NCBI GenBank assembly: GCA_020026275.1
Contig: JAHHQQ010000016.1
Location: 1-50,436, forward strand
Origin: Bacteroidales bacterium
GTDB lineage: Bacteria > Bacteroidota > Bacteroidia > Bacteroidales > UBA932
Direction of reading: 5' to 3'
DNA length: 50,436 bases
Shown here one piece after another: positions 35,354-43,139 of the stretch. Under the pieces are notes generated by a model. The model was not told the DNA's origin. It ran no database searches and worked only from the letters and a program-made list of their open reading frames with translations. The stretch's first letter is position 1. Each line of letters opens with the position of its first letter. The position numbers and the translations under genes were made by a program.

Positions 35354-35390
35354 GATAAGAAACGGCAAAATTGCTGTTTCTTATCTTTTT
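35354..35390 (+). terminator. Terminator after the helicase gene
   Basis: GATAAGAAAC (35354-35363) and GTTTCTTATC (35376-35385) form a perfect 10 bp stem with inner GC pairing, followed by five T residues. Confidence 0.85.
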
Positions 35391-35406
35391 ATGGGGAGGC
35401 TGTTCC

Positions 35407-35414
35407 TAAATTTG
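35407..35414 (+). promoter_or_regulatory. -7 element candidate for the DUF4493/DUF6359-like gene
   Basis: TAAATTTG matches TAnnTTTG 28 bp before the ATG at 35442 and just after the helicase terminator. No matching -33 TTTG is seen. Confidence 0.35.
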
Positions 35415-35441
35415 GAGCGTTGGACCAAATTGGATTTAGCT

Positions 35442-36518
35442 ATGAAAAAAAGAATGAGTGCTGGAAGAGTTGTGGGCCTTCTGATTTCCATTCTGATGAT
35501 GGTGACAGGCTGTGTGGGGTTTGAAAAAGAGGGGTCTCTGACCATCTCATTCGATCCTGAATCAATTGAACTGATGAGGAAGTCGGAAGAAGTGCCGGCC
35601 CTCTGTGATTTCTATCTGGAAGTGGTCGGTTCAAAAGGAAAGACCATCTATTCCGGAAAATTCGGTGAAGCGCCCGACAAGATGATGGTCGCTCCCGGAT
35701 CGTACAACATATCCGTCCGTTCCCGTAAATTTACCAGACCTGCTTTTTCATCCCCACAGTATGGGGACGACCAGCTGGTGATGGTTTCGTCTGGTGAGGA
35801 AGTCGGTGTCCTGCTGAAATGTGTGATGGTCAATGCCGGCATCCGTCTGCGGATGGGACCGGAATTCCTGTCCGTTTATCCTCATGCACTGGTCTTCATC
35901 GAATGTGCCGGCGGAAAGCTCAATTATCCTTATGCGGAGAAACGTGTCGCCTATTTCCCTGCTGGAGAAGTGACTGTCTTTCTGGATTTGGATGGAAAAC
36001 GGAAGAATTTGTTTACCAGAAAGCTGGTGAAGAGGGAAGTGTTGGATATCCGGCTGGTTGTACCGGGTCGTCCTGCCTATGGAAAAGAGGTGGAGGTGGA
36101 ATTGGATACCTCCAAATTCTGGATTGACGAACGTTTCTCGATAGGAGGACCTGGCGGTGGAAGTGGCTCGGGCGGTAGTGTGATGGAAGATGCCTTGAGT
36201 GTCGGCATGGCCCGGACGGCAATCGGCCGAAAGGATGTCTGGGTCTATGGTTACATCGTGGGCTGCATGAGCGGTTCTCGTTTGTTGATGGAAGAGCCTT
36301 TTTCCGTTTCTTCCAATCTGGTCATTGCTTCCAACCGTCATGTGGATGAGCGAGAGGCGGGACTGGCCGTTGAGTTGAGGAAGAAGGAAGTCCGTGAGGC
36401 GTTGAATCTGGAGGATCATCCGGAATTGTTGGGAAAAATGGTCTATTTGAGAGGAGATTTGGTCGATTCTTATTATGGAGATGCAGGAATCAAGAGTGTG
36501 GATGATTTTAGTTTGTAA
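35442..36518 (+). CDS. Lipoprotein with DUF4493- and DUF6359-like domains
   Basis: From ATG 35442 (the frame is open from 35391) the protein is 358 residues. The signal peptide ends in MVTGC, so it is a lipoprotein. The first part (GSLTISFDPESIE, then beta-strand rich to about residue 230) resembles DUF4493, a fimbrillin-related domain. A GGPGGGSGSGGS linker follows. The C-terminal part (VWVYGYIVGCMSG ... NLVIASNR ... ALNLEDHPELLGKMVYLRGDLVDSYYG) matches the DUF6359 OB-fold-like pattern. Function unknown; probably displayed on the cell surface. The tRNA-Gly gene with its own promoter follows. Confidence 0.7.
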   Translation: MKKRMSAGRVVGLLISILMMVTGCVGFEKEGSLTISFDPESIELMRKSEEVPALCDFYLEVVGSKGKTIYSGKFGEAPDKMMVAPGSYNISVRSRKFTRPAFSSPQYGDDQLVMVSSGEEVGVLLKCVMVNAGIRLRMGPEFLSVYPHALVFIECAGGKLNYPYAEKRVAYFPAGEVTVFLDLDGKRKNLFTRKLVKREVLDIRLVVPGRPAYGKEVEVELDTSKFWIDERFSIGGPGGGSGSGGSVMEDALSVGMARTAIGRKDVWVYGYIVGCMSGSRLLMEEPFSVSSNLVIASNRHVDEREAGLAVELRKKEVREALNLEDHPELLGKMVYLRGDLVDSYYGDAGIKSVDDFSL

Positions 36519-36532
36519 TTTGTCAGACTATT

Positions 36533-36564
36533 TTTGTTTTCTGGAGAATATTGATGTATATTTG
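36533..36564 (+). promoter_or_regulatory. Promoter for tRNA-Gly
   Basis: TTTG at 36533-36536, a 20 bp spacer and TATATTTG at 36557-36564 match the Bacteroidetes consensus exactly, 7 bp before the tRNA. Confidence 0.65.
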
Positions 36565-36571
36565 TGCCCAT

Positions 36572-36647
36572 GCGGAATTAGCTCAGTTGGTAGAGCGTCG
36601 GCTTCCCAAGCCGAAGGTCACGAGTTCGAACCTCGCATTCCGCTCCA
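36572..36647 (+). tRNA. tRNA-Gly (CCC)
   Basis: Cloverleaf with acceptor GCGGAAT/ATTCCGC, D-arm AGCTCAGTTGGTAGAGC, anticodon loop TTCCCAA (anticodon CCC) and T-loop TTCGAAC. Position 49-65 is an A-C mismatch. The 3' CCA is encoded (36645-36647), unlike the other two tRNAs here. Confidence 0.93.
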
Positions 36648-36674
36648 GGCGCATACGCTGAACAGAGAAAACTT

Positions 36675-36720
36675 AAACAAAAGAGAAGGACACCAGATCT
36701 GGTGTCCTTCTCTTTTGTTT
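36675..36720 (+). terminator. Perfect 46 bp palindrome, bidirectional terminator
   Basis: AAACAAAAGAGAAGGACACC plus AGA (36675-36697) is followed directly by its exact reverse complement (36698-36720): 23 bp arms with no spacer. The A/T-rich ends give a U-rich tail in both directions. It lies between tRNA-Gly (+) and the phosphatase gene (-) and can serve both. Confidence 0.85.
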
Positions 36721-36753
36721 GTCCTCTCCCCGTCAATGTAGATGATGGGGATA

Positions 36754-37230
36754 TTATAACAGTTCCAGAAGATGTGTACAACCTTGCTGCAGATCTCGGT
36801 AAGTGATTTCAAAATTACCGGTGTACCAAGGATCGGCAACATCTTGTCCTGTACTGCCAAATTCCATCATTTTGTGAACTTTTCCTTTTAAACCACAGTG
36901 CAAATCAGATTCCTGTATGGCAATGCTGCCTACAATTCGTTCCAATAGGCGTAGATTGGACTGGTCCATGACAATGACAAGGTCTGCTTGGGCAAATTCA
37001 ACAGGGGTGATTCGATGTGCACGATGTTCTGTAAAATGAATCTGATGCTTCCTGAGACACGATTGGGCAGGAGGATAGAGGTCATTTCCCTCTTCTTCAT
37101 AGGAAACTGCGGCGGAGGAGATCTGAAATTCCTTTTCGCGTCCCTGGTCCTTTACAGCCTGTTTCATAATGAATTCTGCCATTGCAGAACGGCAGATGTT
37201 CCCGTGGCAGACGAATATGAGCTTTGTCAT
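36754..37230 (-). CDS. Low-molecular-weight protein-tyrosine phosphatase
   Basis: A 158-residue cytoplasmic phosphatase. The P-loop CX5R(S) is C8-HGNIC-R14-S15 at the N-terminus, and the general-acid Asp lies in DVADPWYTGNF near residue 130. Length and both motifs are canonical. In other bacteria such enzymes counteract BY-kinases in capsule control, but no kinase is nearby. It ends the operon that begins with the thioesterase, 2 bp downstream. Confidence 0.93.
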   Translation of the reverse strand: MTKLIFVCHGNICRSAMAEFIMKQAVKDQGREKEFQISSAAVSYEEEGNDLYPPAQSCLRKHQIHFTEHRAHRITPVEFAQADLVIVMDQSNLRLLERIVGSIAIQESDLHCGLKGKVHKMMEFGSTGQDVADPWYTGNFEITYRDLQQGCTHLLELL

Positions 37231-37232
37231 GT

Positions 37233-37613
37233 CTACTTCGCTTCTGCTTTTGCCTGGAATTTTTCCACGTCAATGATGAAGCGCTCGTGTGTGCCTTCTC
37301 CGATCAGGCCTCTTTCATCATAGGCGGCCACTTTGAAGACCAGTCTTCTACGGTCAATTTCAACCAGTTCAGTTTCTGCCCACACTTTCATTCCTTCAGG
37401 TGTGGCAGCGATGTGACTGACATTGATTTTGGTGCCGACACTGCTTTGTCCGCTCTCGAGGAAAGGTTCTACTGACAGGACAGCCGCCTTTTCCATCAAG
37501 GCAATCATCATGGGAGTCGCAAAAACTTTTACTACGCCACTTCCGACATTCATCGCGACATTGGCAGAAGTTACAGTCGTTTCTTGTCTGCCTTTAATTC
37601 CTATGTCTACCAT
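37233..37613 (-). CDS. Hotdog-fold thioesterase, FlK-like family
   Basis: A 126-residue hotdog protein. SANVAMNVGSGVVKVFATPMMIALMEKAA and SVGTKINVSHIAATP match the fluoroacetyl-CoA thioesterase-like family, in which the small acyl-CoA substrates vary widely; no fluoroacetate link should be assumed. The family's Thr/Glu/His region corresponds to TPMMIALMEKAA and NVSHIAATP. First gene of a two-gene operon with the phosphatase. Confidence 0.88.
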   Translation of the reverse strand: MVDIGIKGRQETTVTSANVAMNVGSGVVKVFATPMMIALMEKAAVLSVEPFLESGQSSVGTKINVSHIAATPEGMKVWAETELVEIDRRRLVFKVAAYDERGLIGEGTHERFIIDVEKFQAKAEAK

Positions 37614-37630
37614 TTTAATTTCATTTTATG

Positions 37631-37638
37631 CAAATATA
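37631..37638 (-). promoter_or_regulatory. -7 element candidate for the thioesterase-phosphatase operon
   Basis: The minus strand reads TATATTTG here, 18 bp before the thioesterase ATG. No good -33 TTTG lies 19-21 bp upstream, so only one box fits. Confidence 0.35.
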
Positions 37639-37742
37639 ATGCGGTTTTTCCAAATTTAAAGAAATCTTGAAGCAATCCGGAATGAAATATTTTCAAAATA
37701 TCTGGTGGGGCATGGAAAATTGGAAACATGACAAAAAGAAAC

Positions 37743-37778
37743 GATATAAAATGAAAGTAGATATGTAGATTTTATATC
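37743..37778 (+). promoter_or_regulatory. Inverted repeat upstream of the phosphodiester-glycan operon promoter
   Basis: GATATAAAAT (37743-37752) and ATTTTATATC (37769-37778) are exact reverse complements with a 16 nt spacer. The repeat ends 8 bp before a candidate -33 box, the place expected for a regulator site. Confidence 0.45.
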
Positions 37779-37786
37779 ATTCAGTG

Positions 37787-37817
37787 TTTTATGAAGAAAA
37801 TTTTAAAGGTATATTTG
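37787..37817 (+). promoter_or_regulatory. Near-consensus promoter for the phosphodiester-glycan operon
   Basis: TTTT (37787-37790), a 19 bp spacer and TATATTTG (37810-37817) fit the consensus with one mismatch in the -33 box. Transcription from here would give a leader of about 280 nt before the ATG at 38104. Confidence 0.45.
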
Positions 37818-38103
37818 CTTGTGTCGGCAAAAAGAATAAAATTGCATTCTGCAAAAACAACAATGCTGAAACTGATTTATATGAGATGGTGCCTGAAATC
37901 AATCTGTCAGAAAGGAAGAGAGCCATTTCTGTCTGACCACAATTCTTCATGATGTGCAACTGTTGCCATTTTATGGTCATACGCACAACTGAGGTGATGT
38001 ATAGTCTTTTTTGACGAAATAGACGAAATATGAATATTGTATTATAATTACCGGGATTCGGAACGCCCTGTCGAACCGGTCTCCTAATCATCAGAAAATT
38101 AAA

Positions 38104-40143
38104 ATGAATAGAATATTTTTAGCACTGGCATCCATGATTTCCCTTTTCATGATTGTCGGGACGGAATTGGTTTCTGCACAGGTTATTGCTGAAGAAACAG
38201 AGGAAGGTCTGATTTTGAAAAATGAACATCAGACGTTGGTTTTCAGTATGTCCGACCAGTATGAGTTCAAATCCTGGAAGGTTGGGGACAAAGAGATCCT
38301 GGGTGCCGGCACAGCTTGCTGGAAAGCAACTATTCTGGGAACACAGGGAGAAAATCTGACCTTGACCCCGGGCAACGGATATTACAAGGGAGCCGTCTGT
38401 GAAAACGAGAAAGGCCTTTCCCGCATCCGTTTCGTCTGGGAACTCACATTGGACGGACAGAAACCCTCCAAGGTGGCGATGACGGTCAGTCTGGCAGAAA
38501 AGTCGAAACTTCCGGAGTGGAATCTGGAAGCGTTCCTGCCGGCTTCCTGGCTGGTGACGGAAACGGAATTTCCGCGCATCTCCTTCCGGCGCAGCCCTCA
38601 GACCAAGGCCGTCCTGTCTCCAGGACATGGCGCCGAATACGAAATTGGAACCAACGGAACCCTGCAATCCATCTATCCGTCGGTGACGGGCTCCATGCAG
38701 CTGATGATTCTCCATGATCCGGAAGGGGCGTGGTTCTTTTCCACCCGGGACAAGTCCGGAGCGACCAAATATTTCCAGATCCAGGGACAGGGAGAAAGCG
38801 TCCTCTTGTATGACCGGATCATCACCTCCTACGCCTGGACCGATGCCGAAGGCCATTTTGAAGTGCCATGGGCGACCGTCGCCGGCTATGGACAGGGAAT
38901 GACCTGGCAGCAGGTGGCGCTGGAATGGTACCGCCCCTTTACCTTCGAGACCCGATGGGGTTCGAAAAATGTCCGTGAACGCAATATCGTGAAATGGGTG
39001 GAAAATGCCGATGTCTGGTTCCGCCCCATGCAGGTGGAAGAACAGACCTGGTCTGATCTGGAAAAAGCATTGGAATATTATGGAAAAGGGGCCGGAATAC
39101 ATTGGTATTATTGGCACAACTATCCTTTCGATACCCATTATCCGGAGTATTTTCCTGCCAAGCCCGGTTTCCGGGAAATGGTGCAACGGGCCCAACGTCT
39201 GGGGGCGCATGTCACGCCGTACATCAACGGCCGTCTGTGGGACCCGGCAACGGAAAGCTACCGGACCCTGAACGGTGCGGCCGCTTCCTGCCGCAAGCCG
39301 GACGGAACGCTCTATACTGAAATCTATGGCTCCAAAGTGCTCAATACCGTCACATGTCCCGGTTCTCCTATCTGGCAGGACATCCTGTCCGACCTCAATG
39401 AACGTATACTGAACGAACTGGGGACAGACGGAGTCTATCTGGACCAGGTAGGCTGCGCCAAAAGCGAGGCCTGCTATGCAGAAGGACATGAACATGCCAA
39501 GGGCGCCGGTTCCTGGTGGCCGGAAGCTTATCGGAAGACGCTGTCCTCCATCCGGAAAGAATTCTATCGGAAAGACCAGGCCATGACGACAGAGGAAAAT
39601 GCGGAATGCTACATTGATCAGTTTGACATGATGCTGACCGTCAATACACCGCATAGCCGATGGAACAAGATTGTGCCGTTGTTCGCATTGGTCTATTCCG
39701 ACCGCTGTGTCTATGCCGGCTATACCTATATACCTTGGAATCACAACGACGGGGCCTTTGATTATGTCTGCATGAGGAGCTTGCTTTGGGGGTGCCAGCT
39801 GGGATGGGACAATCCGTCTCTGCTGATGAAGCCGGGCAATGAAAAGGCCGCCTCATTTCTGAAGACACTGGTTGATTTCCGAAAAGCCAACCATTCCATC
39901 TTTTTCGGAGGAAGATATCTGGCTGAAATCCCGCTGGAAGGAGAGGTTCCGCAACGGGAAATTCCAGGTTATCATGAAATGACGCCTCTGGTACAGGCTG
40001 CATTATGGAGAGATTGCAAGGGACGGGAATATTATATTCTCGTCAATATGGATTCGTCAGACCATGATGTGATTTTGCCAGATGGACGTCAAGTGAAGAT
40101 TTGTAGCCGAACTGTGATCAAAATGAAAAGATTCGTTGAATAA
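38104..40143 (+). CDS. DUF6259-type secreted glycoside-hydrolase-like protein (second copy)
   Basis: A 679-residue paralogue of the gene at 12324, with a Sec signal peptide (cleavage near VSAQ-VIA). The shared blocks YINGRLWDPAT, SCRKPDGTLYTEIYG, DGVYLDQVG (D442, D447) and TEENAECYIDQFD (E497) keep the candidate catalytic acids. N-terminal beta-sandwich and TIM-barrel-like middle as in the paralogue. It is the first gene of the operon, 36 bp before the NAGPA-type glycosidase and then nagA. This suggests it cleaves a glycan containing N-acetylglucosamine or phosphodiester-linked sugar; substrate not established. Confidence 0.75.
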   Translation: MNRIFLALASMISLFMIVGTELVSAQVIAEETEEGLILKNEHQTLVFSMSDQYEFKSWKVGDKEILGAGTACWKATILGTQGENLTLTPGNGYYKGAVCENEKGLSRIRFVWELTLDGQKPSKVAMTVSLAEKSKLPEWNLEAFLPASWLVTETEFPRISFRRSPQTKAVLSPGHGAEYEIGTNGTLQSIYPSVTGSMQLMILHDPEGAWFFSTRDKSGATKYFQIQGQGESVLLYDRIITSYAWTDAEGHFEVPWATVAGYGQGMTWQQVALEWYRPFTFETRWGSKNVRERNIVKWVENADVWFRPMQVEEQTWSDLEKALEYYGKGAGIHWYYWHNYPFDTHYPEYFPAKPGFREMVQRAQRLGAHVTPYINGRLWDPATESYRTLNGAAASCRKPDGTLYTEIYGSKVLNTVTCPGSPIWQDILSDLNERILNELGTDGVYLDQVGCAKSEACYAEGHEHAKGAGSWWPEAYRKTLSSIRKEFYRKDQAMTTEENAECYIDQFDMMLTVNTPHSRWNKIVPLFALVYSDRCVYAGYTYIPWNHNDGAFDYVCMRSLLWGCQLGWDNPSLLMKPGNEKAASFLKTLVDFRKANHSIFFGGRYLAEIPLEGEVPQREIPGYHEMTPLVQAALWRDCKGREYYILVNMDSSDHDVILPDGRQVKICSRTVIKMKRFVE

Positions 40144-40179
40144 GTCCTCAGAATGTATTAAATTTGAAGTTTCAAATGA

Positions 40180-41715
40180 ATGAAGACCTTGCAAAGCGTA
40201 TTGATTATTTTAATGACAGTTGTCTTGTCCTGTTTTTCTGACAAGAGTGATGTATGTCAAGGAGAAGAACTGTATCTGGAACAGGGGGCAAAAGCTCTTT
40301 CACAAATACAAGAAACCCGATATTTCAATACGAAAGCCGAAGTGAAACGCCAGGACGGCATTGAGGAGGAATTGGGGACGGACAGATTTTGTTTTGATTC
40401 CGGCCAGATAGAACAGGATAAAGGAACCTTCAGTAAGGCCGCTCCTCTTGCACAGAGGAGAAAGGTCCGGTCAGGAGGCGAAAGAGTAGTACAGATTGTT
40501 TCTTCTCAGGAATGGCCGGCCTGTCTTTCTTTGGAATATCGTCTCAACAAGGCCGAAAAGGGATTCCGGTACGGTCTGTGCTGGTCTCAGGAACATACTC
40601 CAACACTTGAAGACAACTATCAGTACGGTCCGGTGGAGAGCCGGGATGGAGTATATTTCCAGACAATCCCCAATATGGGATTGGAATATGGACGGGAAGT
40701 CCGTGTGCGGGCATTTGTCAAGACCTGTAGCGGAATCTGTTATAGCGAGGAGAAAAAGATGAATCTGCAGAAAGAGTCCCCAGCCATCCAATTGGAATGG
40801 GAACGTATTTCTGTAGCGGTACCTTCCTCCGTCCAAGTGTACAAGACCACCACACCGCTCAACGGCCGTGTGTTCAACGCCTGGTATGCCATAGCGGATG
40901 TTTCATCAGATGTCGAGCTGCGAGTTTTGGATCCGCATGCCTGCAAGACGGTTGATGACCAGTTCGCTGCAGCCGGAGACTGTCATGTCCTGGTAAATGG
41001 TGGCTTCTTCTACAATGGACATATCGGCATTACGGTCCGCGATTACCAGCTGGAGGGCAGCATCATCAGCAACAGAGGCTCTCTGGACAAGAACGATCCG
41101 GAATACAATGTCACCTATTGTCCGACCAAAGGAGTCTTTGGTGTGGACGGAAAGGGAGTGGCAGGAGTCCGTTGGGCGGCAACCGGAGAAGATGATGTCG
41201 TCCATTATTTTGACAAGCCGATGCCTGTGGTCGTAGGAGAGGGCCGATACGGAAAAGTATCCGCTGACTATCCATGTCCGGAACAGGTCTGGAATCCGAA
41301 AAATGCGATTTCCGCCGGACCAGTGCTGGTCTATGACGGAAATGTCTGCTTTGATTTTTCCACGACTTCCCGAAGTGAGAGAAATTTCATCTGCAATTAT
41401 GAGATACATGCGTACGATATATTTGGGACCCGAAGCGGAACGCCTGACAGGACGGCCATCGGGTGTACGGCAGATGGGAAAGTGATTCTTTTTGTCTGTG
41501 ACGGACGTATCCGAGGCAGCAAAGGCGCAACTTTGACAGAGCTTGCGCAAATCATGAAAGGGTTGGGTTGCGTTTATGCGCTCAATCTGGATGGAGGTGG
41601 TTCTACCGCTATGGTGGCAGGAGGACAGCATCTCAACAGTCTGGAGGTCAACACCAGCGGCAAGATTGCCAACAGGGCAGTTGTGTCAACGGTCGGCTTC
41701 TTCAGAAAAAGGTGA
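40180..41715 (+). CDS. Phosphodiester glycosidase (NAGPA-type) lipoprotein
   Basis: A 511-residue lipoprotein (lipobox VVLSC) with a middle region of unclear fold (about 100-200) and a C-terminal phosphodiester glycosidase domain (about 210-508). The family includes human NAGPA, which removes GlcNAc from GlcNAc-1-phospho-mannose. Family motifs are intact: NGGFF (N273) and LDGGGSTAM (D471, S475, T476), plus the conserved DRTAIGCTADGKVILFVCDG stretch. Expected chemistry: hydrolysis of a sugar-1-phosphodiester at the periplasmic or outer surface. Located between a DUF6259 protein and nagA, which supports GlcNAc as the released sugar. Confidence 0.88.
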   Translation: MKTLQSVLIILMTVVLSCFSDKSDVCQGEELYLEQGAKALSQIQETRYFNTKAEVKRQDGIEEELGTDRFCFDSGQIEQDKGTFSKAAPLAQRRKVRSGGERVVQIVSSQEWPACLSLEYRLNKAEKGFRYGLCWSQEHTPTLEDNYQYGPVESRDGVYFQTIPNMGLEYGREVRVRAFVKTCSGICYSEEKKMNLQKESPAIQLEWERISVAVPSSVQVYKTTTPLNGRVFNAWYAIADVSSDVELRVLDPHACKTVDDQFAAAGDCHVLVNGGFFYNGHIGITVRDYQLEGSIISNRGSLDKNDPEYNVTYCPTKGVFGVDGKGVAGVRWAATGEDDVVHYFDKPMPVVVGEGRYGKVSADYPCPEQVWNPKNAISAGPVLVYDGNVCFDFSTTSRSERNFICNYEIHAYDIFGTRSGTPDRTAIGCTADGKVILFVCDGRIRGSKGATLTELAQIMKGLGCVYALNLDGGGSTAMVAGGQHLNSLEVNTSGKIANRAVVSTVGFFRKR

Positions 41716-41738
41716 CAACAAACAACACACACTAACAT

Positions 41739-42929
41739 ATGTCAAGACTTATTGTAAAAAATGGTATAATCGTCAAACCAGATGGTTATATCCCCAATGC
41801 AACGGTAGTTTGTGAGAACGGCCGTATTTCTGATGTGGCGTGGGGAGATGCCGCAGAAAAAATTGTCCCTGCCGAAAACGATCAGGTAATTGATTGTGTC
41901 GGAAAATTCATCTCAGCCGGTTTCATCGACATGCATGTCCACGGTGGTGGCGGACATGACTTCATGGACGGTTCCGTTGAGGCGATGCTGGGTGCAGTGG
42001 AAAGTCATGCACAGCATGGTACAACTGCCATTTATCCGACTACATTGACCAGCTCCATGGAAGATCTTTATGAAACATTCGAGATTTTCAGAGAGGCCAG
42101 GAAATTGAATGACAAAGGCGCCCGTATGATGGGACTGCACCTGGAAGGACCGTTCTTCTCTCCAAAAATGGCAGGTGCGCAGGATCCGAGATATCTGTTG
42201 GAGCCAAAACCTGAAATCTACAATGATATTCTTAAACGTACTGATGACATCAAACGTTGGAGTGTCGCTCCTGAACTGGAAGGTGCCATTGATTTCGGCC
42301 GCTTCTTGAAAGAGAAGGGCATAGTGGCTTCTGTCGCCCATACTGCTGCAGAATACAGCACGGTCATGGAGGCATTTGATGCCGGTTACACCTTGATGAC
42401 CCATTTCCTGAATGCCATGTCCACGGTCAAGAAAATTCGTGCAATCCGTCATGCCGGAGCGGTAGAGGCTGCCTACATGAGAGACAGCATCGACGTGGAA
42501 GTCATCGCAGATGGAATTCATGTTCCGAAAGAGCTGTTGGGTTATGTTTGCAAATTCAAGGGTTATGACCATGTTGCCCTTTGTACCGATGCCATGAGAG
42601 CTGCCGGTATGCCAGATGGTGAATATCTGCTCGGTTCCCTCAAGGACGGCCAGCCAGTTGTCAAGGAGGATGGTGTAGCCAAATTGCATGACCGCAGCGC
42701 TCTTGCCGGCAGTGTCTGCACGACAGACCGTCTTGTCCGTACCATGAACAAGATTGTCGGAGTGGATCTGTATCAGGCTGTCAAGATGATGACCTGCAAT
42801 CCTGCCCGCATGATGGGAGTTGAAAAGGAGATGGGTACTGTTGAAGTCGGCAAGTATGCCGATATGGTCATCTTTGATTATGACATCAACATTGAACATA
42901 CTATCATTGGTGGTAAAGTGGTCAAATAA
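41739..42929 (+). CDS. nagA: N-acetylglucosamine-6-phosphate deacetylase
   Basis: A 396-residue cytoplasmic amidohydrolase converting GlcNAc-6-phosphate to glucosamine-6-phosphate and acetate. Metal and catalytic positions are visible: H66-V-H68 (MHVHGGGGHDF), E136 in HLEGPFFSP, VAHTAAEY and THFLNAM histidines, and D284 in CTDAMRAAG. It starts 23 bp after the phosphodiester glycosidase, so likely one transcript. No nagB is nearby; glucosamine-6-phosphate deaminase must be elsewhere. A hairpin follows its stop. Confidence 0.95.
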   Translation: MSRLIVKNGIIVKPDGYIPNATVVCENGRISDVAWGDAAEKIVPAENDQVIDCVGKFISAGFIDMHVHGGGGHDFMDGSVEAMLGAVESHAQHGTTAIYPTTLTSSMEDLYETFEIFREARKLNDKGARMMGLHLEGPFFSPKMAGAQDPRYLLEPKPEIYNDILKRTDDIKRWSVAPELEGAIDFGRFLKEKGIVASVAHTAAEYSTVMEAFDAGYTLMTHFLNAMSTVKKIRAIRHAGAVEAAYMRDSIDVEVIADGIHVPKELLGYVCKFKGYDHVALCTDAMRAAGMPDGEYLLGSLKDGQPVVKEDGVAKLHDRSALAGSVCTTDRLVRTMNKIVGVDLYQAVKMMTCNPARMMGVEKEMGTVEVGKYADMVIFDYDINIEHTIIGGKVVK

Positions 42930-42950
42930 AGACTTTTTACAAAGTTGATC

Positions 42951-42985
42951 AGAAAAGGCTTCCCCATCAGGAAGCCTTTTCTGTT
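42951..42985 (+). terminator. Terminator after nagA
   Basis: AGAAAAGGCTTCC (42951-42963) and GGAAGCCTTTTCT (42970-42982) are a perfect 13 bp stem around CCATCA, with part of the U-tail inside the stem. It separates the operon from the transporter gene, which has its own control region. Confidence 0.75.
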
Positions 42986-43029
42986 GGTGTACACAGGGAA
43001 TTCCGATATATAATTTGACAATCAATTTG

Positions 43030-43073
43030 TTTCATATCGAAAATATTTTTGAATTTATGTTTTCGATATGAAA
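43030..43073 (+). promoter_or_regulatory. 14 bp inverted repeat overlapping the transporter promoter
   Basis: TTTCATATCGAAAA (43030-43043) and TTTTCGATATGAAA (43060-43073) are exact reverse complements separated by 16 nt. A -7-like TAATTTCG lies at 43083-43090, with TTTT at 43060-43063 in the -33 position, so the right arm covers the region between -33 and -7. This is the layout of a repressor operator. No regulator gene is present in the window. Confidence 0.5.
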
Positions 43074-43139
43074 TTTTTGTGCTAATTTCGTCATCTGAAT
43101 TTCACTCCACTGAAAACCAATAAATTATTTAAGATAAAA

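Larger units (their letters stand above)
37639..38103 (+). other. 465 bp non-coding region with long-leader signals
   Basis: No convincing gene is visible. The possible frames (about 49 codons from 37791 on +, about 100 codons on -) have no recognisable signal or domain. The stretch holds a small palindrome (37687-37701), an inverted repeat (37743-37778), a near-consensus promoter (37787-37817) and a GTCAGA/TCTGAC hairpin (37906-37937). It is best read as the control region and 5' leader of the DUF6259-NAGPA-nagA operon. Confidence 0.55.

Noticed and set aside
37233..37613. Fluoroacetate resistance enzyme
   Set aside because: Only the family fold matches FlK; many members act on other small acyl-CoAs and nothing nearby suggests fluoroacetate.
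37789..38091. Possible small gene (about 100 codons minus, about 49 codons plus)
   Set aside because: No signal peptide, domain or conserved-looking composition; the region fits a promoter and leader better.
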